In this document: positions 15,171 through 22,395 of the stretch, piece after piece | How the letters are laid out: each line of letters starts with the position of its first letter | Position numbering within the stretch: the stretch's first letter is position 1 | IMG/VR virus record: IMGVR_UViG_3300036826_000250 | Location: 1 to 36,274 of that record | Strand: one strand, 5' to 3' | From: a virus | Length of the DNA: 36,274 bases | Position numbers and translations under genes: made by a program | The notes under the pieces: generated by a model | The model's input: only the letters and a program-made list of their open reading frames with translations | The model's database searches: none | Told to the model about the DNA's origin: nothing

Positions 15171-16793
15171 CTAGTCGGCGATCCGCTGGAGCCCCTCGGT
15201 GCACCGGCAGTTCGAGACGACGAATCCGTCCGCACAATACAGGCTCGCCTGGGTGGATGCGTCGTATGCCCAGCCCTCGAACCAGGTGCGGCTCACGCGC
15301 TCCACGGTGAGCCAGGAGGCCGGTCGATGATCGTCAGTCGCAATCCGCGTGTCCGCGCCGCCCACGTCGCTCGACGCGGCCAGCGCGACTCGCTCGAAAC
15401 TCGTCAGCGACGCGCGGCCACGCGCGAGCAGCAGCGTCTCGGCATAGGTCGCCATGAGCACGCTTTCGCGCGCCTGCTCGACGCCGCGCAGATCCCATAC
15501 CGGCAGCAAGTAACGTGCGGGCCGTACAATCTCGACTTCGCCCTCGCAGAAGACCCGATCGCCGTGGAGATCGTGACCGGCTCCGGCAACGAGCGCGTGC
15601 GCGCCGCCCGATCGCGCCGCCTCGAACGCCTGCTCCAGGCATGGAATCTGTTCGAGGTGCGCTTCGTCTCCCCGCGTCATCGCACCATTCTGCCGGTGGT
15701 CGTACAGCACTTGATCGCCTATGCGCACCTCTGCCGCCGCGAGAAAGCCGCGGCGGGTCAGCATTGGGTGATTCGGCCCGATGGTCGTCGCATAGTGCCC
15801 GGCGCGCACGTGAATCGCTGGTCCGCGATACCGCGCGCGGACGAACTCTAGCAGCCCGCCGTAGGGCACGAACGTCGCCGCGCCCAGCACGGCGTTCGGG
15901 TGGAGCGGCGGGCCCTCGCCGCCCTCGCCGGGGAACTTGCCGCCGAGCGGGGCCGTCTCGCCGTCGAGGGCGTCACACTCGTCACAGAGCCGTTCGTCGT
16001 CGGTGACGATCCAGACGCGTTCGACCTCGGTGCCGCGCACCGACCCCCGGACGACGGCCTGATCCCACGCCTGTCGCTGCCCGGCGTTGACCGCCGCCAG
16101 GGTCTCCGTCCGCGCGATCATCTCCGCGCGCTGCGCGATCAATCGCGCCCGGTAGCGTTCGACCAGCCGCTCGACTCGGGCGGGGTCGAGCCCGCGATTC
16201 GACACGCGCGCCAGATTCGTGTCGACGGACGTCCCGGGCGGGGCGGCCTGGAGGCGCGTCAACGCGTCGCGGAAGTTCCGCACCGCCGCCCCGCCGCGCG
16301 GCGTGAGTCCGATCAGGCCGCGGAGCTCGGTGGCGAGCGCGCGCGGGGCCACGCCCTCGCGGATCGCCGTCGCCACGCGCGCCTGGATCGCCGCCCGGGT
16401 CTCGGCGGTGACGCGCGTCACGAGCTGGGCGGACCGCTCGGCGGCCCACGCGACGGCGGCGGGATGCGTGACGTCGAACGCGCCGGCCAGGACGGGGGGA
16501 TTCTGGAGCACCGCCTGCGCCCCGGCTTCGAGCGTGTCGCGGAGCTGTTGCGCCAGCGTCGTGCGCCACGCGGCGGTCGCCGTCGTCCAGGCCTGATCGG
16601 CCACGCGGAGCGCGTCCGCGATCCGGTTCTCGGCGATCAACCGCTCCAGACGTTGGCGGGGCGCGCCGTCGAGCGCGCGCGCGACGGTCTCGACGAACGC
16701 CCGCGCGACGGCGGGATCGGTGCGCCGGGCGGCGGCGAGGGCCGCGTTCGCGGCCCGCTGGCGCTGGGCGGGCGTGAACGTGACGGGCGGCAC
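15171..16793 (-). CDS. Minor head protein (Mu gpF-like) interrupted by an intein (540 aa precursor)
   Basis: Starts at GTG 16793 and ends in TAG. Residues 1-300 are a head-morphogenesis domain of the SPP1 gp7/Mu gpF type: long helices, EMIARTETLAAVNAGQRQAW at 224-243, VWIVTDDERLCDECDALDGE at 260-279 and GPPLHPN at 294-300. In the family the motif continues as HPNCRC. Here HPN is split from CRCTEGLQRIAD (529-540) by 228 foreign residues with intein motifs. Splicing would restore HPNCRC and give a 312-residue protein. The product normally sits at the portal vertex and helps packaging or ejection. It is followed by the scaffold and coat genes. Confidence 0.93.
   Translation of the reverse strand: MPPVTFTPAQRQRAANAALAAARRTDPAVARAFVETVARALDGAPRQRLERLIAENRIADALRVADQAWTTATAAWRTTLAQQLRDTLEAGAQAVLQNPPVLAGAFDVTHPAAVAWAAERSAQLVTRVTAETRAAIQARVATAIREGVAPRALATELRGLIGLTPRGGAAVRNFRDALTRLQAAPPGTSVDTNLARVSNRGLDPARVERLVERYRARLIAQRAEMIARTETLAAVNAGQRQAWDQAVVRGSVRGTEVERVWIVTDDERLCDECDALDGETAPLGGKFPGEGGEGPPLHPNAVLGAATFVPYGGLLEFVRARYRGPAIHVRAGHYATTIGPNHPMLTRRGFLAAAEVRIGDQVLYDHRQNGAMTRGDEAHLEQIPCLEQAFEAARSGGAHALVAGAGHDLHGDRVFCEGEVEIVRPARYLLPVWDLRGVEQARESVLMATYAETLLLARGRASLTSFERVALAASSDVGGADTRIATDDHRPASWLTVERVSRTWFEGWAYDASTQASLYCADGFVVSNCRCTEGLQRIAD
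15210..15893 (-). other. Intein (228 aa, Ala1 type) inside the minor head protein
   Basis: Encodes residues 301-528 of the precursor. It begins AVLGAATFVPYGG, with Ala instead of Cys or Ser as first residue. The Hint block-B-like motif is TTIGPNHPMLTRRGF at 336-350, followed by AAAEVRIGDQVL. The C-terminal block is WAYDASTQASLYCADGF leading to VVSN, with Cys529 as the downstream nucleophile. The usual penultimate His is Ser. Ala1 inteins are known to splice by direct attack of Cys+1. The middle (about 365-500) contains DLHGDRVF and EGEVEIVRP, as in other phage Hint domains. No LAGLIDADG or HNH endonuclease motif was recognised. Confidence 0.9.
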
Positions 16794-16797
16794 CGAA

Positions 16798-17013
16798 TCA
16801 GAGCCGCCCGCGGGTCTCGGCCTCGTCGACGAGATCGAGGAACCCGTCGAGGGCCGTCGCCAATTCGCGCATGGCCTCCAGCGTCAAATGGGCCGACGCC
16901 ACGCCGAGCCCCCGCGTGACGAGCACGACGCCGAGACTCGACGCGATGGGATCGCCGTCGAGCTCCCACACGGGATACCCCTCGCCGGTCAGGACGGACG
17001 TCATGACGCGCAT
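16798..17013 (-). CDS. Small helical protein after portal (71 aa)
   Basis: ATG 17013 begins 7 bases after the portal stop; ATG 17004 (MTSVLTGEGY) is an alternative. The first half is beta (EGYPVWELDGDPIASSLGVV) and the second an amphipathic helix (HLTLEAMRELATALDGFLDL) with an acidic end. Third-position G+C is high. It lies between portal and minor head genes and ends 4 bases before the next start. Function unknown; no family recognised. Confidence 0.85.
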   Translation of the reverse strand: MRVMTSVLTGEGYPVWELDGDPIASSLGVVLVTRGLGVASAHLTLEAMRELATALDGFLDLVDEAETRGRL

Positions 17014-17020
17014 GGGGCGC

Positions 17021-18496
17021 TCAGCCGCCGTCCGCGCTCGTGCCCGCGTCCGGGACCGACGCCGCGGCCGGGGTCGCGGGCGGGAGCGCCCCCGACGTGC
17101 CCGCCTCGCGGGCGATCAACGCGCGTTCGTCGTCGGCCTCGGCGGACGGGCGCATCCACTCGCCGCGCTGGAGCAAATAGAAATACGTCTCCCAGCTGAT
17201 GCCGCTCGCCTGCCACATGGTCAAGAGCGTCTGCGCCATCGTGGGATCCATCGGCGGCTCGAAGAAATCCTGGTTCAATGCGATGTCCACGAGCGCGCCG
17301 TCCGTGAAGGCGGCCTCCTCGCCGAGCCACCACGCGTGCCATCGGGCGGCGAGCGTCAGCCCCTCGTTGACGGTGCAGACCAGCGACGCGAGCGTCGCCG
17401 AATCGCCGGCCTGCTTCAATCGGACCGCGGTCGCCGTCTCGTTCGGCCCGATGTTCTGCTGGAGCATGCGCGCCCCGAGATTCGCCATCAGCTTTTCTTT
17501 GTGTTCGAGCGCCTTCTCGAGCGCGGCGAGCCCCTGGCCGGTGAATTCCAGCATGCCGACCTTACTGTTCACGTCCGGCAGCGCCCACGCCGTCGACGAG
17601 CCGATGCGGAGCGTCGATTGCGTCTGCATGCCGGTGACCCACGGCGTCGGGAGCGCCGTCCAATGACGCCCGTGCTCGAGGTCCGCCGAGTTCCGGTAAT
17701 GCGAGAGGTTCACGTCCACCATGTCCAGGAGCGGCGGCTTGTCGGGAGCGGGTCGCGCGTGGCGGGCCCCGATGAAGACGAACGGGATCGCCGTCAAGGG
17801 CTTCTCGCGGCGGACCGGCGTCGTCTCGGCGACCTGGGTCCATGGGCCGCCCTCGACGCCGACCGTGCGGGTGGCCGCCTCGGGCTTCCGCCAGACGGAG
17901 ACGGTGTAGACGCCCTGGACGAGGGCGAGCACGCGATACTGGGGCGACGTCGCCTGCGCGAACGAGTCCACGCCCGAGGGGCGCACCCACGGGTCGGCGA
18001 GCACCACGCGCGTCACGCCCTGGCGCTCGACGCCATCGGGGCCCACGACCAGGCCCGTCTGCCAGTTCACGATCTGCTCGGCGCGATAGACCGTCCAGTA
18101 CGGGCGCGTGCCGTTCGTCTCGGGATATTCGATCAGGAGGCCGAGCCGCCCCACCGTCAGCGCCTCGTCCAGCACTTCGAGGAGCAGGGATTCCCACGAT
18201 TGCCCCGTCAGCGTCAGGTCGGCCATGTCCGCCTCGACGTCCGCCGGCAGCACGATCTCGGCGGGCTTGCGGAGGACGAGCCCCGTCAGGCCCTCCACCG
18301 TGCGCTCGGTGGCGGGGTAGAACATGGCGCGCTTCACGTACGCCGCGTAATCGCTCCAATCCTGCCCCGAGAGCATCGGCAGGTATTCGACGCCCTTCGC
18401 CTTGACGGCATCGGTGCCGGCCTTGGCGTCGCGGCAGCGGGTCCATTGCGGGACGCGCTGCGTGTAGAGCGGGTGCGGGGTATCAACCGGCATCAT
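17021..18496 (-). CDS. Portal protein, DUF4055 family (491 aa)
   Basis: Two ATG codons stand in tandem at 18496 and 18493, and GGGAG upstream fits the second one better. DUF4055 features are clear: HPLYTQRVPQWTRCRDAKAG near residue 8, VEYLPMLSGQDWSDYAAYVK near 36-55, and the crown-helix region ALEKALEHKEKLMANLGARM near 330-350 followed by GPNETATAVRLKQAGD. The C-terminal 40 residues are a low-complexity Ala/Pro/Ser tail. A dodecamer at one capsid vertex would form the DNA channel and bind the terminase. Length is normal for the family. Confidence 0.94.
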   Translation of the reverse strand: MMPVDTPHPLYTQRVPQWTRCRDAKAGTDAVKAKGVEYLPMLSGQDWSDYAAYVKRAMFYPATERTVEGLTGLVLRKPAEIVLPADVEADMADLTLTGQSWESLLLEVLDEALTVGRLGLLIEYPETNGTRPYWTVYRAEQIVNWQTGLVVGPDGVERQGVTRVVLADPWVRPSGVDSFAQATSPQYRVLALVQGVYTVSVWRKPEAATRTVGVEGGPWTQVAETTPVRREKPLTAIPFVFIGARHARPAPDKPPLLDMVDVNLSHYRNSADLEHGRHWTALPTPWVTGMQTQSTLRIGSSTAWALPDVNSKVGMLEFTGQGLAALEKALEHKEKLMANLGARMLQQNIGPNETATAVRLKQAGDSATLASLVCTVNEGLTLAARWHAWWLGEEAAFTDGALVDIALNQDFFEPPMDPTMAQTLLTMWQASGISWETYFYLLQRGEWMRPSAEADDERALIAREAGTSGALPPATPAAASVPDAGTSADGG

Positions 18497-18539
18497 CGTC
18501 TCCCGGCGTCGGCGGGCCGATCACGGCCCAACGGACGAA

Positions 18540-18731
18540 TCACGGCATCACCTGATCGCCGTCGGCGCAGCCGGTCGTCGAGGCGCCGGGGTATCGCGCC
18601 ACCCATTGGGCGCGCGCCGCCTCGCATCGCGCCTGGGTTCGGAACGGGCCCACCGCGCGGACGTCGCCCGCGCCCACGCCCCACGTCAGGAAGAACCACG
18701 CCACGACGATCCGCCGCCCCGTCCGCGTCAC
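18540..18731 (-). CDS. Small exported protein with two cysteines (63 aa)
   Basis: GTG 18731 overlaps the previous TGA by GTGA. The N-terminus TRTGRRIVVAWFFLTWGVGA is basic then hydrophobic, a Sec-type signal peptide or anchor, with a possible cleavage after VRA near residue 26. The mature part holds RCEAARAQW and a second Cys near residue 55, suitable for one disulfide outside the cytoplasm. An envelope-directed protein between terminase and portal is unusual for a virion operon. Holin-accessory, superinfection exclusion and passenger roles are all open. Confidence 0.82.
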   Translation of the reverse strand: MTRTGRRIVVAWFFLTWGVGAGDVRAVGPFRTQARCEAARAQWVARYPGASTTGCADGDQVMP

Positions 18732-18868
18732 CGCCCGGCTTTCCGGTGTTTGAACATCTCGATCTCGGCGAGCCGCCGCTTCGCCGCCGCGCGCGTCTTG
18801 TACGGGCGCGAGAGCCGCTTGCCCGTCGCCGAATAGACGACGAACCCGCGCGGCGTGGCGCGGATCAC
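18728..18868 (-). CDS. Very small basic protein (46 aa)
   Basis: GTG 18868 overlaps the stop of the 65-aa gene by GTGA, and its own TGA overlaps the next start the same way, which supports a translated chain of three. The sequence is IRATPRGFVVYSATGKRLSR, then PYKTRAAAKRRLAEIEMF and a basic end. A short beta hairpin followed by a basic helix could bind nucleic acid. This pattern (GFxVxSxxGKxLSxPYxTRAxAxxRL) recurs in small phage proteins of unknown role. Confidence 0.85.
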   Translation of the reverse strand: MIRATPRGFVVYSATGKRLSRPYKTRAAAKRRLAEIEMFKHRKAGR

Positions 18869-19062
18869 GGCGCCGTCGCGGGCTCGGGCTGGAGGGCGGC
18901 CTTCGCGTCGCTCTCGTCGAGGGCGCGGATCGCCGCCGTCGTGATCGCCATGGCGCGCTCGACGATCACGTCGGGCGCGACGCCCGCCGCCCCGATGGCG
19001 CTGACGGCCCCGGCCAACACGCCCTTGAAAATGTCCTCGATGCGCGGATCCGGCTGTGCCAT
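18865..19062 (-). CDS. Small helical protein after large terminase (65 aa)
   Basis: ATG 19062 follows GGGAG at about 8 bases. The protein is a helical pair (DPRIEDIFKGVLAGAVSAIG, VIVERAMAITTAAIRALDES) ending in a Pro/Ala tail. It contains no cysteine and no signal peptide; the Ala/Gly-rich first helix is not long enough to be a clear membrane span. It is coupled to the 46-aa gene. No family recognised. Confidence 0.86.
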   Translation of the reverse strand: MAQPDPRIEDIFKGVLAGAVSAIGAAGVAPDVIVERAMAITTAAIRALDESDAKAALQPEPATAP

Positions 19063-19089
19063 GTCCCGGGCTCCCTGTGCGATGCGGGG

Positions 19090-20511
19090 TCAGAGCCCCA
19101 CGATGTGCAGCATCCCGGCCTCGCGGGTGCGAAGCGCGAGTTTGACGAACGCGCCGGCGGCGGCGTCGATCTGATCGCAGACTTCGTCGGATCGGCCCGA
19201 CCAGTTGTGGCATTCGCGGAGGAATTCCTCGTTCCACGCCCCGGCGAGGCATTTGACGGCGCGCGCCTCGGCCTGACTCCGCAGCGGGCCCGCTCGGGTG
19301 AGCTTGTCGCCCGTCACGCGGTCGGCATGGACCTCGTAGCCGGCGAGGCGCCGGATGGTGAGGCCCGCCGATTCCTTGCCGCCGGAGCCGGGCTCCTGCT
19401 CGACCCAGACGACGGTCCCCGGCGGGTCCAGCATCGCGCACTGGACGATGGCGCGCTCGCGATTGTCGGGCGACCATTGCCCGCGCACGACGTCCTCGAC
19501 GAGGAAGACGCCGTCGGTCGTGCGCGCCATGCGGACGCCGGCCGAATATTTGCCGCCGCCCTCGGTGGCGGCCTTGTCCCAATACCGGATGCGCGCGCTG
19601 ACGCCGACCGGGTGCCCGTTCGCGTCGGCGGGCCACGCGCGGAGGACGTCGAACCACGTCCGGTCGAAGACGAGCCCCGCCGCCTCCGTCACGTTCCAGT
19701 TGCCGCCCAAGAGGCGTTCGCGCTCGACGCGCGGCAACGCGTGGAGCTTGGCCTCGTAATCGGGATCTTTCCGGCGGAGGGCCGGATTGTCGGCGAGCGT
19801 CATCCGGATGAACGTCAGCGAGATCGGGGGCCGCCCGTAATGGGCGGCGAGCTCCGCCCGATCGCCCCACACGAGGGCGTCCACGTCGCGCACGAACCAG
19901 CGGAGCACGCCCGAGCGTTCCGGGATCGCCAAGCCCGTCACCGGGTCGATCCACCATTGCAGCAGGCGATGGACCCAGCCGCCGAGCGGGTCCGTCGCGG
20001 GAATCGGGTTCGCGCTGGCGCGCACGTACGGGCGGACGCCCGACGTCGAGCGGGCGCGCCCCCACAGGTACCAGAACTGCCCCTCGGTGAATTCTTCCAG
20101 CTGATCGAACGCCTGGAGGGCGATCTGCCCGCCGGCCTTGTTGAGCTTGTCGGATTCGTGCTGCAGATGCGCGAACGTGATCTTGGCCCCGGAGGGAAAC
20201 CGCCACTGGCGCGCCGGCACCGTGCGCGGGATCCCGCGCAGCGGCGGGTACAAGCCGAACGATTCGTCCCACATGCCGCCCTCTTGGGTGATGCGCGTGA
20301 TCTCCCGGCGGAAGAGGACGGCGCCGAACGTCGGTTTCCGCAAATGTCGGATCGGCTCCAGCATGAGGGCCCGCGTCTTGCCGCCGCCGGCCGAGCCGCC
20401 GGCGACCAGAATGTCGGCGGGCGACGCGAGCACGGCGGCCTGGGGGCCGGGCTGCGGGCCCACGTCGACGACGACGGGCGCGGGGAGCCCACGCGCCGCC
20501 GAGCGCCCCAT
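19090..20511 (-). CDS. terL: Terminase large subunit (473 aa)
   Basis: ATG 20511, 9 bases after the preceding stop. ATPase domain: Walker A GGSAGGGKT at 38-46, hydrophobic strand plus acidic residues ALQAFDQLEEF at 131-141, and the ASANP coupling motif at 165-169. RNase H-like nuclease domain: YWDKAATEGGGKYSAGV from 310 (catalytic Asp312), VWVEQEPGSGGK at 368-379 and DEVCDQIDAAAGAF at 442-455. The motor pumps DNA into the procapsid through the portal and cuts the concatemer. The layout and length fit the terminase_6C-type families. Both domains appear intact. Confidence 0.96.
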   Translation of the reverse strand: MGRSAARGLPAPVVVDVGPQPGPQAAVLASPADILVAGGSAGGGKTRALMLEPIRHLRKPTFGAVLFRREITRITQEGGMWDESFGLYPPLRGIPRTVPARQWRFPSGAKITFAHLQHESDKLNKAGGQIALQAFDQLEEFTEGQFWYLWGRARSTSGVRPYVRASANPIPATDPLGGWVHRLLQWWIDPVTGLAIPERSGVLRWFVRDVDALVWGDRAELAAHYGRPPISLTFIRMTLADNPALRRKDPDYEAKLHALPRVERERLLGGNWNVTEAAGLVFDRTWFDVLRAWPADANGHPVGVSARIRYWDKAATEGGGKYSAGVRMARTTDGVFLVEDVVRGQWSPDNRERAIVQCAMLDPPGTVVWVEQEPGSGGKESAGLTIRRLAGYEVHADRVTGDKLTRAGPLRSQAEARAVKCLAGAWNEEFLRECHNWSGRSDEVCDQIDAAAGAFVKLALRTREAGMLHIVGL

Positions 20512-20520
20512 CGGGTCACG

Positions 20521-20760
20521 TCAGCCGGCGGCGGGCGTCTCGAACACGGGCTCGACCAGGAGCAGCTCGCTGAGCAACGTGTCGAGCCGCGTTTCCAGCG
20601 TCTTCGACTCGATCAGGTCCTCCCGCCGGCGATGGCGGTAGTAGTGCCGTTGCGCCGTCCGCATGGCGCGGGCGACGCGGGCGACTTCATCGAGGCGCTC
20701 GACGCGGGTCATCGTCCGCACGGGGGCCACGATCCCGGGGAGCGTCGGGGCGTCGAGCAT
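20521..20760 (-). CDS. Small helical protein between terminase genes (79 aa)
   Basis: ATG 20760 is immediately adjacent to the TGA of the 88-aa gene. The centre is a strongly basic helix (AMRTAQRHYYRHRRREDLIE) followed by KTLETRLDTLLSELLL. A basic helix leading into an acidic helix, located beside the terminase genes, suggests a DNA- or terminase-binding accessory protein, but that is inference. No family recognised. Confidence 0.85.
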   Translation of the reverse strand: MLDAPTLPGIVAPVRTMTRVERLDEVARVARAMRTAQRHYYRHRRREDLIESKTLETRLDTLLSELLLVEPVFETPAAG

Positions 20761-21027
20761 TCAGGCGCCGAACGCGAGTCGGGACATGCATGGGCTCCGA
20801 CGCGTCCACGGGTCGGCGCCGTATTCGTAGGACGATTCGCTCAGACGAAAACGCCCGAGACGTTGCCCGAAACGCAGCGGGCGCCCGACGACGGCGCTGA
20901 GCCAATCGAGATTCCAGGCGTGGAGATGCAGGTTGAAAGGCGTGGCGGTCGAGCCCGAGACCGTCACCCAGGCACGATGGGCCCGCTGTTCGTCGTCGAC
21001 GAGCTGCTCCAGCGTGGCGTGCGTCAT
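20761..21027 (-). CDS. Unknown protein downstream of small terminase (88 aa)
   Basis: ATG 21027 overlaps the terS stop by ATGA. The sequence has an acidic helix at the start (THATLEQLVDDEQRAHRAW), then strands with FNLHLHAWNLDWLSAVVGR and SESSYEYGADPWT. Aromatic residues are abundant. It lies in the terminase cluster and is transcribed with it. I do not recognise a family. Confidence 0.86.
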   Translation of the reverse strand: MTHATLEQLVDDEQRAHRAWVTVSGSTATPFNLHLHAWNLDWLSAVVGRPLRFGQRLGRFRLSESSYEYGADPWTRRSPCMSRLAFGA

Positions 21028-21602
21028 CCCCGCGCGCCGTTCCCGTTGCCGTTGCCGTTCGCGTAGGCTCGGCGTCGCCCGTTCGTCGTCATCACCGGGG
21101 CATCACCATCGCCGCGCCCGTTGTCGGGCATCCGGTACACGACCACCTCGCCCTGCACCACGACGGGGCCGCCGTCGGGGCCGGTGAGCGCCATGCGATC
21201 TTTCCGCCCCCATTCCGCGTGTTTCCGACGCTCCAGCCACACGAGCGACGCGCGCCAGTCGGGGAGGCGCACCCACTTCCCGGCGTCGTCCTTCTCGCCG
21301 AACGCCGCCGCGTGCAGATTCAACACGTGGCGCTGTTCGGCGTCGAGCTCGGCCGCGCGTACCCGATCCGAAAAAGCCGGGTCGCGGCGCTCCCATACCA
21401 GCAACACGTCCTCGCTGATCCCGGCGCGTCGACACGCCAAGCCCCGATACCCGCTCGACCGCAAATCGGCCAGCAGGCGGTCGATCACCACCGGCTCGAA
21501 CTTGCTCGGACGCCACGGCGGGCGGGATGAGCGCGGTCGGCCGCGCGAGCGAGTCGCCGGCGGCGCGTCGGGCGACGGCGGCGCGTCGGGAACGTCTGCC
21601 AC
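21024..21602 (-). CDS. terS: Terminase small subunit-like DNA-binding protein (192 aa)
   Basis: Starts at GTG 21602; the ribosome site is weak. The N-terminal 30 residues are a disordered Pro/Arg/Ser segment. From residue 32 an HTH-like domain follows: FEPVVIDRLLADLRSSGYRG, then ACRRAGISEDVLLVWERRDP, where GIS begins the recognition turn. Next come DPAFSDRVRAAELDAEQRH and SLVWLERRKHAEWGRKDRM, a pattern common in small terminase subunits. The tail ends in an Asn/Gly repeat (YANGNGNGNGARG). It would recognise the packaging site, possibly the repeat-bearing region immediately upstream. It is the first gene of the packaging cluster. Confidence 0.9.
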   Translation of the reverse strand: MADVPDAPPSPDAPPATRSRGRPRSSRPPWRPSKFEPVVIDRLLADLRSSGYRGLACRRAGISEDVLLVWERRDPAFSDRVRAAELDAEQRHVLNLHAAAFGEKDDAGKWVRLPDWRASLVWLERRKHAEWGRKDRMALTGPDGGPVVVQGEVVVYRMPDNGRGDGDAPVMTTNGRRRAYANGNGNGNGARG

Positions 21603-21995
21603 GGCCCGGAGCGTACCCGGGTCGGGCCGTCCAGGGCAAGACGTTTCCGTGAGTGTCAGGGCCGCGACACCCGTCAGGAACGTCTAGGATGGCCCAGGAC
21701 GCACGCGGCACGACGTCCCGATAGGAGGACGACCCTCCACGCGTGCCGATGCGGGGGACCCGCGTTTCCTCTCGCTGAGCGCGATCTCTGGACGGCCCGC
21801 CCCCCACCTGGACGGGCCCGCGACAGGGTGTCAGGGCCTGGACACGTCCGCCTGCGTGCGGGGGACGTCAGGGGACGGGTCGCTGCGTCGAGGACATGTC
21901 CTTGTGACGGGTCCGGGCGGTGCTGCGCAGGGGACGTCAGGCCCCCATCGGAGACGGACGAGCGGACGGACGGCCCGCGACGTCCTCGGGACGCG
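21603..21995 (-). promoter_or_regulatory. Repeat-bearing intergenic region before terS (possible packaging site or late control region)
   Basis: No gene is supported in these 393 bases. GTCAGG occurs five times on the plus strand (21655, 21673, 21830, 21867, 21936). Two 18-bp copies of the interrupted palindrome GTGTCAGGGCCNNGACAC lie at 21653-21670 and 21828-21845, and GGGGACGTCAGG is repeated exactly at 21861 and 21930. GGACATGTCC at 21892-21901 is a perfect palindrome. Terminase recognition sites often lie beside terS, and late promoters often lie here too; the sequence does not decide between them. No convincing sigma-70 boxes were seen. Confidence 0.5.
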
Positions 21996-22298
21996 TCAGC
22001 CCGCGTGGTCGCGGACGTGCGCGACGCGCGACGGGCGAACGGTGACGATGGCGAGCATGGCGCGGATGATCTGCGCCCGCGCGGCGGGATCGTCCGCGAC
22101 GCGGGCGAGGAGTTCCTCGTAGGACAGCCAGCGCGGGCCCGCGTGGCGGGTGAACTCGAGCGGCGCGGCGCACACGAGACAGAGCCCGAGATTCCCGGGC
22201 TCGGGCTGGACCGCGTCGCCCTCCACGGTGATCCCGGTCGCCGCGTCCACGGGGTACCCGCAGCGCGGGCACCGGCCGGTCAGCACGGCGTCGCTCAT
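21996..22298 (-). CDS. Zn-ribbon protein (100 aa)
   Basis: ATG 22298 follows GGGAG by 8 bases and comes only about 13 bases after the U tract of the intrinsic terminator, so its mRNA must arise by read-through or antitermination. Two cysteine pairs, CPRC at 10-13 and CLVC at 40-43, with CGYPVDAATG and GDAVQPEPGN between them, make a zinc ribbon. The rest is helical (PRWLSYEELLARVADDPAAR). It resembles small zinc-ribbon proteins found near phage replication-structure borders. Function unknown; a transcription-linked role would fit its place but is inference. Confidence 0.87.
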   Translation of the reverse strand: MSDAVLTGRCPRCGYPVDAATGITVEGDAVQPEPGNLGLCLVCAAPLEFTRHAGPRWLSYEELLARVADDPAARAQIIRAMLAIVTVRPSRVAHVRDHAG

Positions 22299-22310
22299 CG
22301 GCGCGTCTCC

Positions 22311-22364
22311 CAACAAAAACGGGGCCGACCCGCGCTCCCTGGAGAGGGAGCGCGAGCCGGCCCC
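22311..22364 (-). terminator. Intrinsic (Rho-independent) terminator
   Basis: In minus-strand RNA a 20-bp stem (arms 22345-22364 and 22321-22340) closes a four-base loop CUCC and is followed by GUUUUUGUU. Two pairs in the stem are G-U wobbles that would be A-C mismatches in plus-strand RNA, so the structure is directional for the minus strand. It separates the small-protein operon from the packaging and structural operon. Confidence 0.93.
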
Positions 22365-22395
22365 GGGTACGGTTCAGGCCGTTGCACGTGGAACA

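Noticed and set aside
15210-15893. Homing endonuclease inside the intein
   Set aside because: The middle region shows no LAGLIDADG, HNH or GIY-YIG motif, so it was annotated as an intein without a recognised endonuclease.
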